64,000 nt of DNA, taken from contig CM041465.1 in assembly GCA_023213395.1 (NCBI GenBank), positions 190,471,741-190,535,740 on the forward strand, given 5' to 3'. Below the pieces are notes generated by a model that did not search any database, had not been told where the DNA came from, and worked only from the letters and a program-made list of their open reading frames with translations. Position 1 is the first letter of the stretch. Every line of letters begins with the position of its first letter. Origin of the DNA: Cycas panzhihuaensis. Its lineage: Eukaryota; Cycadophyta. The translations under genes were made by a program, and so were the position numbers. This document shows, in pieces, positions 24,426-35,937 of this stretch.

Positions 24426-26462
24426 GATAAGTAGATTTTTAACTTATTTTTTTAAGGAATGAAATTATTAATACCATTAAGTTTAATTATATTAGATAAT
24501 AATATTTTTGCTACTATTTTTTTAACTTTTTTTTTTCTAATCTGTAAAGTTTATGCGCTTTTGTACTAATTTACCTAGGGGGCTATTAAACTAGAATTCT
24601 AAGTTGAAAGGGTCTCTAAGAAAGTTCTTGGTTATTATCCTTTCTAGTGGTTCCTGCTCATAAGTGGAAAGCTAAGGACCCTATATACTGCTATGTGAGC
24701 TCAAATAACTATATACCTTAGTATATGAGCTATAATAAAGGTCAATGATGCCCCTAATTTATGTCTCCACATATGCTAGACATATGCCTAGAAACAGATC
24801 TAGTGGTGAGAACTTAACTAACTAAGATACTCACTCCCTCTGGGTCTAGTCTAGTCTCTAATCTCTAATGGGAAGTTTTCCACCTCAACCTACCCTTAAT
24901 ACACCTGATAGCCAAAGGTTTCCTCAACAAATTAGAGGAAGACTAGGAGTGTATGTAGAGTGGTAACTTTAGGGGCCTTAAACATTCCCCTTGAAAAGTT
25001 GGTAAAGATGTTGTTAATTTAAGAGGTATCTTATTTAATATGATAATGTTGATTTTATAATGTGAGTTATTATAAATAAAGATACATTTTTTAACAAAAT
25101 AACTAAAAGATAAGATGAACATAAAAGAAATTAAAGGATAATTAAGGGTTTAGAATTCTCTTTAAGTGGGTTTGCATAAAAAAGAGCCACTTCAATCTTC
25201 CAAAGGTGACATCTATAAAATAACCAATACTAAGCACTTTATTAGCCTGAAAAATAGATTAAGATAGTTAATTCAAGGTTAATCAACATCATAAAATAAT
25301 AACAAAACTTCTGAAAAATAGAATTTATCCTTTAAAAGGTGGGAGAAAGTTCTAAAGTAGCTCAAACATCAAGCTCAACTTTGGTACCGTATAACTTTGC
25401 AAAATAGGCTCAAATTAGGCTCACTAAAGCCCTTTGAGTCCTTTTTCTAATTATCTAAATGGTTTAAAAAATAGACCCCAGTTGTAAACTTATTACAAAA
25501 ATAGTACAGGTACCCTATTATGCATTAAATTTGAGACAGATGGGCTTAAGCCCCTTCAAAAAGTAATACTTGGTCACCTGCTAACTCTATAAAATTGCTC
25601 GTTGATATAGCTAAGGGACTAATAGACACAAAATTTTATCAAAGATGAGCTAAACTTCTTGATTAAAAAAAAAAAGTAAAATAACATAAGAAAATTTGAG
25701 ACTCACCCTTTTTAGTAAAGATTGAGATCATATAAGAATGAACATGACTAAATTAAGGGGGTTAGTAATCAAAATCATAAGAAATTTTAAATCCAATTTG
25801 ATTTCAAGGATTAATATTGAAACTTAATGAGAAAACATAAATTTTTTTGAGTAAAAAGGAGTTATAGAGGTGCACGACCTATGCACAACCACATGCAACC
25901 CATGAGGGGAATGAGAGACCAAAATCCAAAGATTTTTTATGGTGTTCATTTTGAAACTATTTGAGGGGGCACACAGGGCCCATAGGAGGCTAATGTAAGG
26001 TGTTTTGATGTAAAACAAGTCCCAAATGAGTAGAATTAGGCTATGGACTATATGGACACTCTATGAATAAAACTGGACAAAAATATGCTTGGATCAATAG
26101 AAAACTCTTTTGAATGGACTCTTACAGATTGTGAATGAGGACAACATACCACTAGAGAGGAAGATGAAGATCCAACAAGTAATTTTATCCTGATCTAGGT
26201 TTGAAATGACTTGAAAATGGGCTATTTTATTCATTGTTGATCAAAAAATGAAACTCTAATCATATATGGCTATAAATAGGCTAACTATCGATAATATGAT
26301 ACTAAAATAAGCTAAAGAAGGCTTCCACTCATATCAAAGCAACTATATGCACTAATAATTAGGAGAAAGACTAAGAAAGTGCAAGATTGGGATGCCATTA
26401 TGAGGAAACAAACCTTCGCTCTTTACTATTTTCCTAAAAAAATTAAACCAAATCATATGCAA
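24426..26462 (-). other. Long leader of minus-strand copia
   Basis: About 2 kb between the gag start and the PBS. No coding feature is recognised; the small ORF at 25824-26018 is not convincing. Confidence 0.55.
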
Positions 26463-26474
26463 GCTCTGATACCA
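26463..26474 (-). other. Primer binding site of minus-strand copia
   Basis: Plus strand GCTCTGATACCA is TGGTATCAGAGC on the minus strand, a perfect tRNA-iMet PBS abutting the 5' LTR. Confidence 0.92.
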
Positions 26475-26862
26475 TGATGTAATTGTCCAAGATCTAAGAA
26501 TCTATGTGTTCGTAATATAAAATAAGGCTAAACTTTAGAAATAATTCCAAAATTATTTAAATAAAAAAAGTAGAACTAAGATAAGTCAAAGTTCATGGGC
26601 GAATTAGTCACCATGTTAGGCTCCAAACTGGTAGAGCTTCTGCATATACTCAAAATCCACATACAAATGAATAGTGTGGGGCTTAATTTATAAGCACCCC
26701 ACTAACATTTTTAATAATACAATTAGCTAACTAAGCAATACAAATGGCAGATCTGATGTAAATATAAAACATGATTAAATTTACATTGAGGGTCCTCTAA
26801 AGTATAAAATACACACATAATATATATATAATACAATGAAATAAAGGTAACATTATATTTAT
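26475..26862 (-). repeat. 5' LTR of minus-strand copia
   Basis: Aligns with 20546-20940. The outer end is shortened or mutated (TATATTTATA instead of ATTTTAACA), so the last few bases are uncertain. Confidence 0.85.
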
Positions 26863-26869
26863 AGGTCCA

Positions 26870-27064
26870 AGAGCTTTTCATCTCTAATTTTTAATTGGTG
26901 TGTATATATTTATATCAATAATCACCTCATGAGTAGCTTATTATATCTCAAGACCCATGAATAAGTGTGTATTGTTACATCTCTTAATGTATCTAGTAAG
27001 TGGGATTTTATATGTCTATTATCATTAACATTATATATTAGATATGTAAATAATCATATATTCC
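26870..27064 (-). repeat. Right arm of 200-bp inverted repeat
   Basis: Reverse complement of 20091-20290; on the minus strand it starts GGAATATATGATTATT. It lacks the polypurine-like end seen in the left arm. Confidence 0.7.
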
Positions 27065-27179
27065 ATCAATACTCTAATATAATAATTGAGATATTTACCT
27101 ATCAATAAGAATTTTTATATAAGTTTATATTTGATGTATGTGATATTAAGCACTCTAAGTCCTTCAAATGTTTATTTGG

Positions 27180-29640
27180 TCCCTCAAACAGAAGAGCGAC
27201 CAATCTAATATCAATTTACTAAAGTATGGGAACATGAAGCTTACTCATTTTTATATTATTTCGCTAAGGATTTTATTTACCTTACATCTCACATGATAAT
27301 CCTAATACCCAGGCTTGATCAAGGTGCTAAAGAATGGATAAAGGAAATTGATAAGAGAAGAAATAGGGGTTTTTATTTATTCAAAGATTATACAACTATT
27401 TGGTTGTATAAGGGTTGGCCTTTTACCTTCCCAGATATTCTCCTTTTAAATTTTTATTTATTTATTTATTTATTGGCAAGTACCATTTATTAGAGGTAGA
27501 TTAAATAATTTTAAGTACCCCATGAACCTCACTATATCCACATAGGACATTGTCAAGTCTTGGGATAGAATGAGATAACACAATTATATAAACTAATTTC
27601 TGCTAGTGCTCAGAGCCTAAAGAAGATACCACCTAGATATTATGACCTAAATGATTCCTCAATAATTTATCTAAGGACTATAAGACTAATACTCACTACA
27701 CATGAGGTCAATAAATTAGAAAAATATAAGAACTAAGAGGATGACCAATTTATAATAAAATAGGACCTAATGTTGTTTATAGGGAATGAAAGTATAAGGC
27801 TGTTAATTGAGGGAATAACTGAAGGAACTATTGAAGAAGGGCATGATGTGCTAGAGGAAGAACTAGAATTAAGTAAGGTTGTTTTGTTTAAGAGACCATT
27901 ATAAGAGGTCAAGAAGATAAAAAGGACCAGAGTTAAAGAGACACCTATTGATACTAATGAGAAGAGGAAAATACCTAGGACCCCTATGACAGTACTATCT
28001 ACTTAGATAACTCCTTAATAAGCATCAACACTAGGTCATTTATTAATGGAAGAGTAAATGTTAGCAATGCTAAAGAGATTAGTCATTAGCATTCATCTTC
28101 TCCTCCTCTAATATGAACCTATATACCTTCTATTTAAACTTAAAAATAGGGCCTTACAAATAAGATGAAAGCATCAATGGAGTAGACTTCCCTTGAGGCA
28201 CCGTTGATAAGAGCATCATTGATAAATGATGATATAAATATGGCAATGATAATAAGTGTTCTAAAGAAAGTAATAATACTCAAACAGGTGGGATCAACCT
28301 CCAAGAGACTAACCAAAACCATTAAAAGTATGCACTTAATATTTATAATAACAAAAAAGATAGTAAAAAAAATAATATAAGAGGTTATAGAGAGGATGAT
28401 AAAGGGCATAGTTCTTGTTGTTACCTAAAATTGTAAAGGAGGGAATAGACACCATATAAATCCTAGAAGCCCAACTAGTTGGGGGCAAAGTCTAGTAGTC
28501 ACCACAACCAATAAGGGTTATACCTCAATATGTAGAAGACCAACATACAGAAGAGGATGTGACTGAGCAACCAAGTATCTCACTTAACCCTACCCTTATA
28601 AAGGTGGAAAGGATTGGTTATGAGTATATTAAAAAAGTAGCTAGATCATATATTCAAGAGGTGAAGCTTTCCAAAGAAAATAATTCCATTAGGGAGAGGA
28701 AGTTCCAAACATCTAGATGGGAGAAGAAAATATAATCTACCCTTTAATCCTATACATGGATGACATGCCATTAATGGCCCTAAGCTAGGAAGGATAACCA
28801 ACTAAAGAAACACAACTTGATAAATGAGTGGCTAAACAAATGAAGGAAAGATAACTAACACTAGTTCATGCTGAATTTCTAACCTTTGATATAACTATCA
28901 AAGAGAGTTTCTATTACTAGAATAGGAAACATAAAACCTTAAAAGAGGCAATCATTAAATGAAAGAGGAAAGTTAGAATGACATCTCTGTCATTTAAGAA
29001 AGTTATAGTAGCATAGTTTGTAGAATTACATATTGGTGCAAGACAAGTGAAGATAAGGTGATTGATTTGCAAGATTAATTACAATTGATGGTGTAGGAGA
29101 ATGAGGCTCATTGACTTGAAAATATAAATATTAAAGAACAAATTGAGCAATTCTATAAAGCTTAAAGTGACAATATATTAATTAAATTCATAGAGGAAGT
29201 TCTTATACTTAGAATTAAAGAAGTGATAAAAATAATAAGAGCAGATACCAAAATCTTGTAATTCATGGTAAGTTTGGTAACCATGTTATACAAGGAAGAG
29301 GAACACTTGATACGCTTACTCTGTGGTGTATTTAATAGGGGCACCAATATTCAAAAAAGAGTAAAAAGATTAAGTGAAGGAATAATCAACCTAGTCTTAT
29401 CTTATCAAAAAGAATTACAAGAAGGTAGTAATTTTAATAAATTTAAGAAATAATTGACTACTAATCTATCTCGAACTAATAATTTTGATAAATCTTTTAC
29501 CCTCAAGTGGTAGTTTATTTTAGATTTAAACATAGAAATGGGTAGAATAATTGAAAAATAAATTAAGAAAGCTAAGTTGTGAGTCATTTTATGTTTGGCC
29601 TCATATCTATTGCCATTTTTTTTATCATGGTATGTCAACT
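27180..29640 (+). pseudogene. Decayed coding region, unrecognised
   Basis: Fragments with protein-like composition run left to right: EHEAYSFLYYFAKDFIYL and GAKEWIKEIDKRRNRGFYLF at 27230-27370, then a TTIWLYKGWPFTFPDILL block (27390-27450). Acidic and basic low-complexity segments follow near 27800-27960. A Lys/Glu-rich, possibly coiled-coil tail at 29265-29453 includes KRVKRLSEGI and YQKELQEG. No gag, RT or integrase motif was seen. It could be an accessory ORF of a retroelement or a host gene relic. I do not assign a function. Confidence 0.4.
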
Positions 29641-29667
29641 AAAGGAGTAGATGCATGCCCAAATGAC

Positions 29668-29679
29668 TCTGATACTAGA
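29668..29679 (-). other. PBS-like site on the outer side of an LTR
   Basis: Plus ACTCTGATACTA resembles the PBS complement GCTCTGATACCA. It lies outside the 3' LTR of the gag-only element, where no PBS is expected. About 40 bp around it match 35200-35244. Confidence 0.6.
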
Positions 29680-30060
29680 TGTAGGAAAACAATCGATGGA
29701 GAATATAGTAGAACGTAAACAAATAATCATAGATCAATACATTATTATTGCATAAACATACGAGCTTTTGTATTCAATCCATTTTTGTAGAGAGAGCATT
29801 ATAAATATCCAAAAGTAGGCAGTGTCTAAAGACACCAAGGTTGCACACCCCTCCAAATATATAATATGGAGGAGGAGGGAAACTCCTCAACCCCTAAAAT
29901 TTAAATAACAATAAAATATAACTTAACTTAACTCAAATGAACTTAACCTTACCTTATACTTACATTCACACATGAGCACCCACATGTGTAAATTGATGAG
30001 AGTAGGGTGTGCACTCCTGTTTGGAAGGTGGGAGTGGGGTGATGATCATTAACCCTAACA
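29680..30060 (-). repeat. 3' LTR of gag-only element 1
   Basis: Plus-strand TGTAGGAAAAC to AACCCTAACA; shares long exact words with 35245-35620, such as GAGCTTTTGTATTCAATC. Confidence 0.9.
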
Positions 30061-30076
30061 TTCTCCCCTTTAATGG
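30061..30076 (-). other. Polypurine tract of gag-only element 1
   Basis: Plus TTCTCCCCTTTAATGG reads CCATTAAAGGGGAGAA on the minus strand, directly next to the LTR. Confidence 0.85.
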
Positions 30077-30079
30077 TCA

Positions 30080-30772
30080 TCACAAATAACTTATCTTCTC
30101 TTTAAACTTGTGGAATTTGTACTTGAAAAAAACTTTAAAAATCTATTTTATAACTTGATCTTTATTAACTTGCTTCATCCTCTTAGCAATGTGTGTATCT
30201 TCACCATTGAGTGGTGCAAAACATCTGTAAGTAAATGTAGCTTGGTTCAAATGTGGATGTGTGGCTACAACTTTGACTTTAACTTCTAGAACTTTAGCTT
30301 TATCTTCTAAAAACTTTATGTTATGAGTAACTATCCTATCATTATATTTCCCCTCATCAAATGGAGGATTAGGTTCTCATACAATAAGATGATAATATAT
30401 TTGACTTGAATCTTCCTTAGTCTTCTCATTATAATCCACTTGTTCTAGCACTTGTCTCATATGCTCAACAAAATCAATGTTAAATTTATTGAGGGTATCT
30501 CCCCCATAAGTAGAAACTAATATGTCCTACACAGATTTGGAAGTTGTTAGTTCACAAATTTTAGAAAAGACATTATCATCTATAGTGCAAAACAGTAAAG
30601 CTAAGGCTTCATTGTCTTTTCTAATGTTTTCATTAATATTAACATCATATTCATCTTATAAATAACTCCAAAGATTATTTGTAATAAAATAATTTTTCAT
30701 TGTTTTATGCCATTGTAAAAAATTATGGCTGTCAAATATAGGAAATTGTACTCTATTAATATTGATTGTCAT
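30080..30772 (-). pseudogene. Gag of non-autonomous element 1 (UBN2-type)
   Basis: A 231-codon frame from ATG at 30772 to TGA at 30080, with about four in-frame stops and no frameshift. The N-terminus reads FPIFDSHNFLQWHKTMKNYF, the usual F.G.NY..W...M..Y motif. NNLWSYL follows, then DNEALALLFCTIDD and a DIL-STYGGD block that correspond to AL..I...L.D.....I and W..L...Y.G. One stop replaces the expected Trp before DIL. There is no zinc knuckle. The C-terminus (FKVFFKYKFHKFKEKI) resembles that of gag-only element 2. Confidence 0.85.
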
Positions 30773-32050
30773 TTTACCGAAAACTTTAGTACATAAAAGA
30801 AATATACTTTTACTAAGTCAAAAAACTCAATAAATAACAAACTTATAAGATATAAGTTTAGATAAACTTTGAAATATGATGAATATATAAGTAAATTTTA
30901 AATGTAACTAGGATTCTCTTAATTATATAAATCTGAATTAAAACTTTGATGATGAAAAATAAAAGAATTCTCAACCTTTTAATTTTTTAAATGTTGGGAT
31001 ATGTCAAATGCTCAAGTTTAGGTGAAATTTCACCAATTTGAAGATCAATGAAAAGATTATTTAATGGAATAGACTGTTTTAAAAACAGGTTCCTACAAGT
31101 TAATATTTTAATGAACCAAAGATATAGACCTCTTTTTGAAGATTAACAGGAGTCTAGGACTCAAAATATTTAAAAATGCTAGTAAAATACTTATAGAATG
31201 CTATAAAAATGATCTATTATAGTTTATAATATTGTTCAATATACTTTTCAATTGAAAACTTTGAGAAATAATATAAAATATATGTAATAATTATAGATTT
31301 AAGACTATTATATACCTTGATTTTGATGGCTTTCAAAATTAATAGAAAACACTTTAAAAATTATAGAAAATAGTGTTAGTTATAAGAGGAGTGAGTCAGC
31401 TTCTCAACGAAACTGGCGGATCTGAATTCTGATGTAAAACAGAAAAGTTATAATAAAAGTAACAAGTACTTTTATGGTAAAATATTTAAAAAATGTTAAA
31501 GTGTCACTTTCAGTGATTAAAATAATGATTAAAGTAAATCCTAAAAAATAAATTGAATAGATGGTGATAAATTTTGTTGATAATAGATTACTGTACGATA
31601 GATCCAAGTAGAAAATAATCTCTTGTTGATAAACTATAATATGTTAAGAACGAGATTTTGTGAAAATAATTTAAAATGGCTTTGAAAATGAATAACTGAC
31701 CTTAAATTGACTGAAAATGGGTCAAATCAGTTCCAAATAGGTCGTATGACCAGTCAAAATCATGCTTCAGAAAATTTCAGATGCAATGGGACTAGTTTCG
31801 TTAGAAACTAATGACCTAGTCAAACGTTATGGCAAAATTTTACTAGGTATCCTATGTGAAATGAAAAAATAAAAAATAAATAAAAAAAGGAAAAAATGGT
31901 ATAAAACTTATGTTAGTCTCTTTTTCTACTGGTGGCTGGTCATATGGGATAATACGAGACTATAGGTTAAGGTCTAAGGGCCCTAATAATTTAAAACTCT
32001 AGAATTCAATTTATATACAATAAAGTTTAATTTCTTTTTTTAACTTTTTA
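30773..32050. other. Leader of gag-only element 1, inner part
   Basis: No coding content recognised. The sequence is AT-rich with scattered short open frames. Confidence 0.5.
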
Positions 32051-32056
32051 TATAAA

Positions 32057-32288
<232 letters not shown>

Positions 32289-32299
32289 AAAGTATGTTT

Positions 32300-33290
32300 T
32301 GAATAAAAAGTCATCGGTATTACCTGAGTTGCCCCCATTGTTGCACATGTCATTGCCACAACTACCACATGTAGAAAGCCATGGAGACGTCATCGTTGGA
32401 CCAATGAACAAGAAGATCTACTCACAGTATTAATCTTCAATCTGGTATAGATTAGAGAGGGTAAAGTTAGTCTGATTATCATTGCAACGTATATTTGTTT
32501 TGATCAGTCGGTGATTGATGCTAGGGAGTAGAAAGATTTTTTTTTGTACTTGATTATGGTTAAGGAGGATGATGAGGAGGTGTAACTGGGGTTCGATTCT
32601 GCACGGCATTCAACAAAAGGGAAGGAGATCAACAAGGATATCATGTCGTGGAAGTCGCTGAATGGGAAAGATTCCAAGCCATTTTCCAGGTATGAGGTCA
32701 AATATTCTGGGAAGGCTCCACAGATTGTGAGTGTGAAAATAAGCCCTCGACAAATTCAACAGCCGAGGTAGAGCCCATGTTAAATCTGGGTGGTTATTTG
32801 TGAATGTAATGGGATAGGCCTCTTTCTGTTTATATAACCCAAGGCCCTTTTTCTCACAATTAAGTCTTCATAGGTATATAGTTGTTATTGTATCTTTTGA
32901 TCTTCAATGTAACCTTCAATAAACAAGGCATGGGACAATAAATATGAAGGAGAGGATCCAATATCTATTATTCAAGAAGGCAATATGCTCTTTGGAATTG
33001 GACATAGGTGTAACAGTTCTCTCCAGAGAAAGAAGAAAAACAACGACCACGGTCTCCACGTAGAGTATTGCACCAAGGGGAGAAGGTTTTCCTGGAAGAC
33101 TTGGTCTTTATAGTGGGATTTGAGTCCGGGACTTGTTTTTTTCACAAATGCTTATCAAAGATCTAAGCTCGATAGCCCAAGATCTTCGTTTTAATATATT
33201 TCTTTTGGTTTTAGAAGGTGATAATAATGGAAACATCCACCCTGATGCAATCATTAGCTATATTGTCTTTATTTTCTAAAATAAACATTT
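32300..33290. other. Less AT-rich captured or genic segment
   Basis: Composition is visibly richer in G and C than the neighbours. GTTTATATAACCCAAGG near 32838 looks like a TATA box. Open stretches on both strands (for example 32504-32701) match nothing I know. It may belong with the cyclin-like exon just downstream (promoter, first exons and introns of the donor gene), or be a separate insertion. Confidence 0.4.
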
Positions 33291-33554
33291 GTGTTTTTGA
33301 TCCCAGCAGACGCACCAACATATAAATGTTACTTTGATGTGGAAATGGTTGATGTAGAGGACGTCCTCCTAAATATTGATGAAGGAGATCTCAATAATCC
33401 ATTGGCAGTGGTTGAATACGTCGAAGATATATATAAGCTTTATCGTAAAATTGAGAAGTTGAGCTATGTACCAGATTATATGGCAACCCAGTCAGAGATC
33501 AATGAGAATGCACTGACTAAACCCAACCTAGTGCAGTATTTGAATAAAACATAG
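33291..33554 (+). pseudogene. Cyclin-B-like gene fragment
   Basis: The open frame carries VEMVDVEDVLLNIDEGD, then NPLAVVEYVEDIYKLYRKIE, then VPDYMATQSEINE. This matches the entry to the cyclin N box of plant B-type cyclins (DPLAVVEYV.DIY..YR..E....PDYM..Q.DINEKMR). Homology stops exactly where KMR and the helical cyclin box should follow. TTTTTGATCCCAG just upstream looks like a 3' splice site, so the exon probably starts near 33307 and the ATG at 33291 lies in intron. It is antisense to the surrounding gag-only element. B cyclins activate CDK at mitosis; this piece cannot. Confidence 0.8.
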
Positions 33555-35230
33555 ATACTTATTTCTTCTATGGAATTTATACTGATATTTATCCAAAACA
33601 GGCTCAACCCAAAAGGAGATTTTGAGAAGACTTGAGATTCACTTATTTCTCTAGTTTCATATGAAAAATGTCTATGTAAAACTTTTAATTTTCAACAAAT
33701 TTTAAAGAAGCGTAATGCAAAATACTTGGATTTTTCTTATATATAATGATACCAAAATGTCAAAGAAATGAGAGGGATTAAATTGTTTATTATATTAGGT
33801 CTACCATATGCAACGTAAGGAAGCATGCAACAAGTTGTTAAACCATTTCTAAAGGTCTTACGTCTTGTATTCAAGTTTTATCTTATAAATGTTCTAATAT
33901 TCAAAGCTAAGCCAGAAGGTTATAAATGTGCTTATAAGTATATCTTCTAGTTTATAACTAGTTATGTTGTCCTTATAGGAAATGATTTTGTCTCTATTTT
34001 GCCAGATGGGGTTAATATGGAATCAGTGATTTCAAATGAGAAAAATAATTAGAATAAAAAATCAAAGAGTTCCAGAGACAAATCCAAATGGATTTATGGA
34101 CTATTTTTTGCTTAAAAATAAATAGAATGATGAACTTTATTCTTATAATATGAAACTCAAAATCTTATGAGTTTATTCTAAAATAAGGAAAGATGATAAA
34201 AAATATATTGAAATCTGGTGATTCAATGGAGCCACAAATTAAAACAGAATTTTTTTTAAATATTGAAGAAAGTATATCAAATAGATAAAATGTATATATA
34301 TTTGTATATGAAATCTTTCAAATATATTAGAGTAAATATGTCAAAGAAATGAGAAATATATATGTTTTATATCTAAAAAACTGAAGAACCTGGTAATGCA
34401 GCTATGGCTAATTTATAGTAGATAAACTTTCAAAAATCAGATCTACTTTCACACAAGTCAAAACTTCAAACAGATTTCTCTAGTAGATAGATCTGCTGTA
34501 GTATATGGCTTGTCAGGATGAATATGCTCCAAAACTTGCACAGATCTGAAAAAAGATATTAAGTAAGTTAACCAAATATATAAAAAATAGTCAAATATTC
34601 AATAAAATATATAGATCTAAAAGAAAATTTGAATAAATATTACAGATCTGAAGTAAATATTACAGATCTAAAGTAAATATTGTAGATCTGTAGCCAATAT
34701 TGTAAATATAAACAAAATAAACTAGAAAATGGTTAAATATTTGATAAAATAAGTAGATCTAAAGAATATATAGAAGATCTGAAGAAAACATCAATAAATA
34801 TTACTTACAATTATGCTCCTATATAGATCTAAAAAAAATATTAGATAAATAGATAAAATATGTTTGAAAATGGTTAAATATTTGACAGAAATATATTAAA
34901 CTTATTGATAAAACCATTGTAGAGTGATAAAAACTTAATATTTATTATTTGCAGCTATGCACCTACATAGATCTAAAAAATATCTAAAATATATTTGTTG
35001 TTTTACAAGTATAATTCAAGAATAATCAAATCTAATAAAAAATAATACAAGAAACTATTAAAAAACTTTTATAGAAGATAAATATAACCGATATTTGCTA
35101 GCTTATGGGTAGATCTATTTCAAATGGCAATAAATCTCCCTTCTTCTAAAAACAAAACTTCACATGGAGGTGCAACCTTTGGCAACCTTGTATCTGATAC
35201 CAGATGAAGGAGTAGATGTAGGACCAAATG
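33555..35230. other. Leader of gag-only element 1, PBS-proximal part
   Basis: No coding content recognised. AGATCT occurs many times between 34500 and 35120, including a small tandem array. TATCTGATACCAGATG at about 35210 is a second PBS-like word near the true PBS. Confidence 0.45.
34633..34705. repeat. 20-bp tandem repeat containing AGATCT
   Basis: About 3.5 copies of a unit like ACAGATCTGAAGTAAATATT, slightly diverged. Confidence 0.75.
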
Positions 35231-35242
35231 GCTCTGATACCA
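35231..35242 (-). other. Primer binding site of gag-only element 1
   Basis: Plus GCTCTGATACCA; the minus strand reads TGGTATCAGAGC, perfect tRNA-iMet complementarity, two bases from the 5' LTR. Confidence 0.92.
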
Positions 35243-35244
35243 AA

Positions 35245-35620
35245 TGTAGGAAAATAATCAATGGAGAATAGGGCAGAATATAAATAAGTAATCATAGATT
35301 AATAAATCATTGTTGTATAAATATAAGAGCTTTTGTATTCAATCTATTTTTGTAGAGAGAGCATTACAAATGTCCAAAGGTAGGTGATGTCTAAAGACAC
35401 TAGGGTTGCACACCCCTCCTAATATATAATTTGGGGGAGGAGGGAAACTCGTCAACCCCTAAAATTCAAACAACAATAAAATATAACTTAACTCAAATAA
35501 ACTTAACCTTGCCTTATATTTAGCTTCACATGTGAGCACCCACATATGTAAATTGATAAGAGTGGGGTGTGCACTCCTTGTTAGAAGGTGGGAGTGGGGT
35601 GATGATCATTAACCCTAACA
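35245..35620 (-). repeat. 5' LTR of gag-only element 1
   Basis: Plus-strand TGTAGGAAAAT to AACCCTAACA; partner of 29680-30060. Confidence 0.9.
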
Positions 35621-35937
35621 CTAACAAATGATAGAATCATTGATAAATAGGCCTTTTTTACTATAATAACAAATAAAATTAATGTAGAATGCCAACAACT
35701 AAAGTTTGATCATGAGGGCCTACCATTAAGTGTTAAAGCAATTAATGATGCAAAGGATAATGATTATATTAATTACTATAAGGAAAGAAAATCTCTCATA
35801 TAAACATATCATGTGTATATAAAAGGCCCAATGCATATTGGACAAGTGTCACAAGTATATGAAAGAGGAATTAGATACATAACCCTCAATTTTATCTTAG
35901 GAACCACAAAAGATATAATATTATTATTATTCTAATA
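35621..35937 (-). repeat. Truncated copia 3' LTR
   Basis: On the minus strand it begins TATTAGAATAATAATAATA right after a polypurine tract (TTAAGAGAGGG, plus 35938-35948). It belongs to the copia pol on its right. Its far end is cut by the LTR of gag-only element 1. Confidence 0.65.

Larger units (their letters stand above)
20546..26862 (-). mobile_element. Ty1/copia element with deleted reverse transcriptase
   Basis: A minus-strand element of about 6.3 kb. It has a 3' LTR at 20546-20940, a PPT, gag-PR-IN-RT remnants, a PBS at 26463-26474 and a 5' LTR at 26475-26862. The LTRs share long words such as GCATATACTCAAAATCCA. Order PR-IN-RT identifies copia. Most of RT and RNase H is missing between 21087 and the pol C-terminus, and stops are frequent. 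No target duplication was found. Confidence 0.88.
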
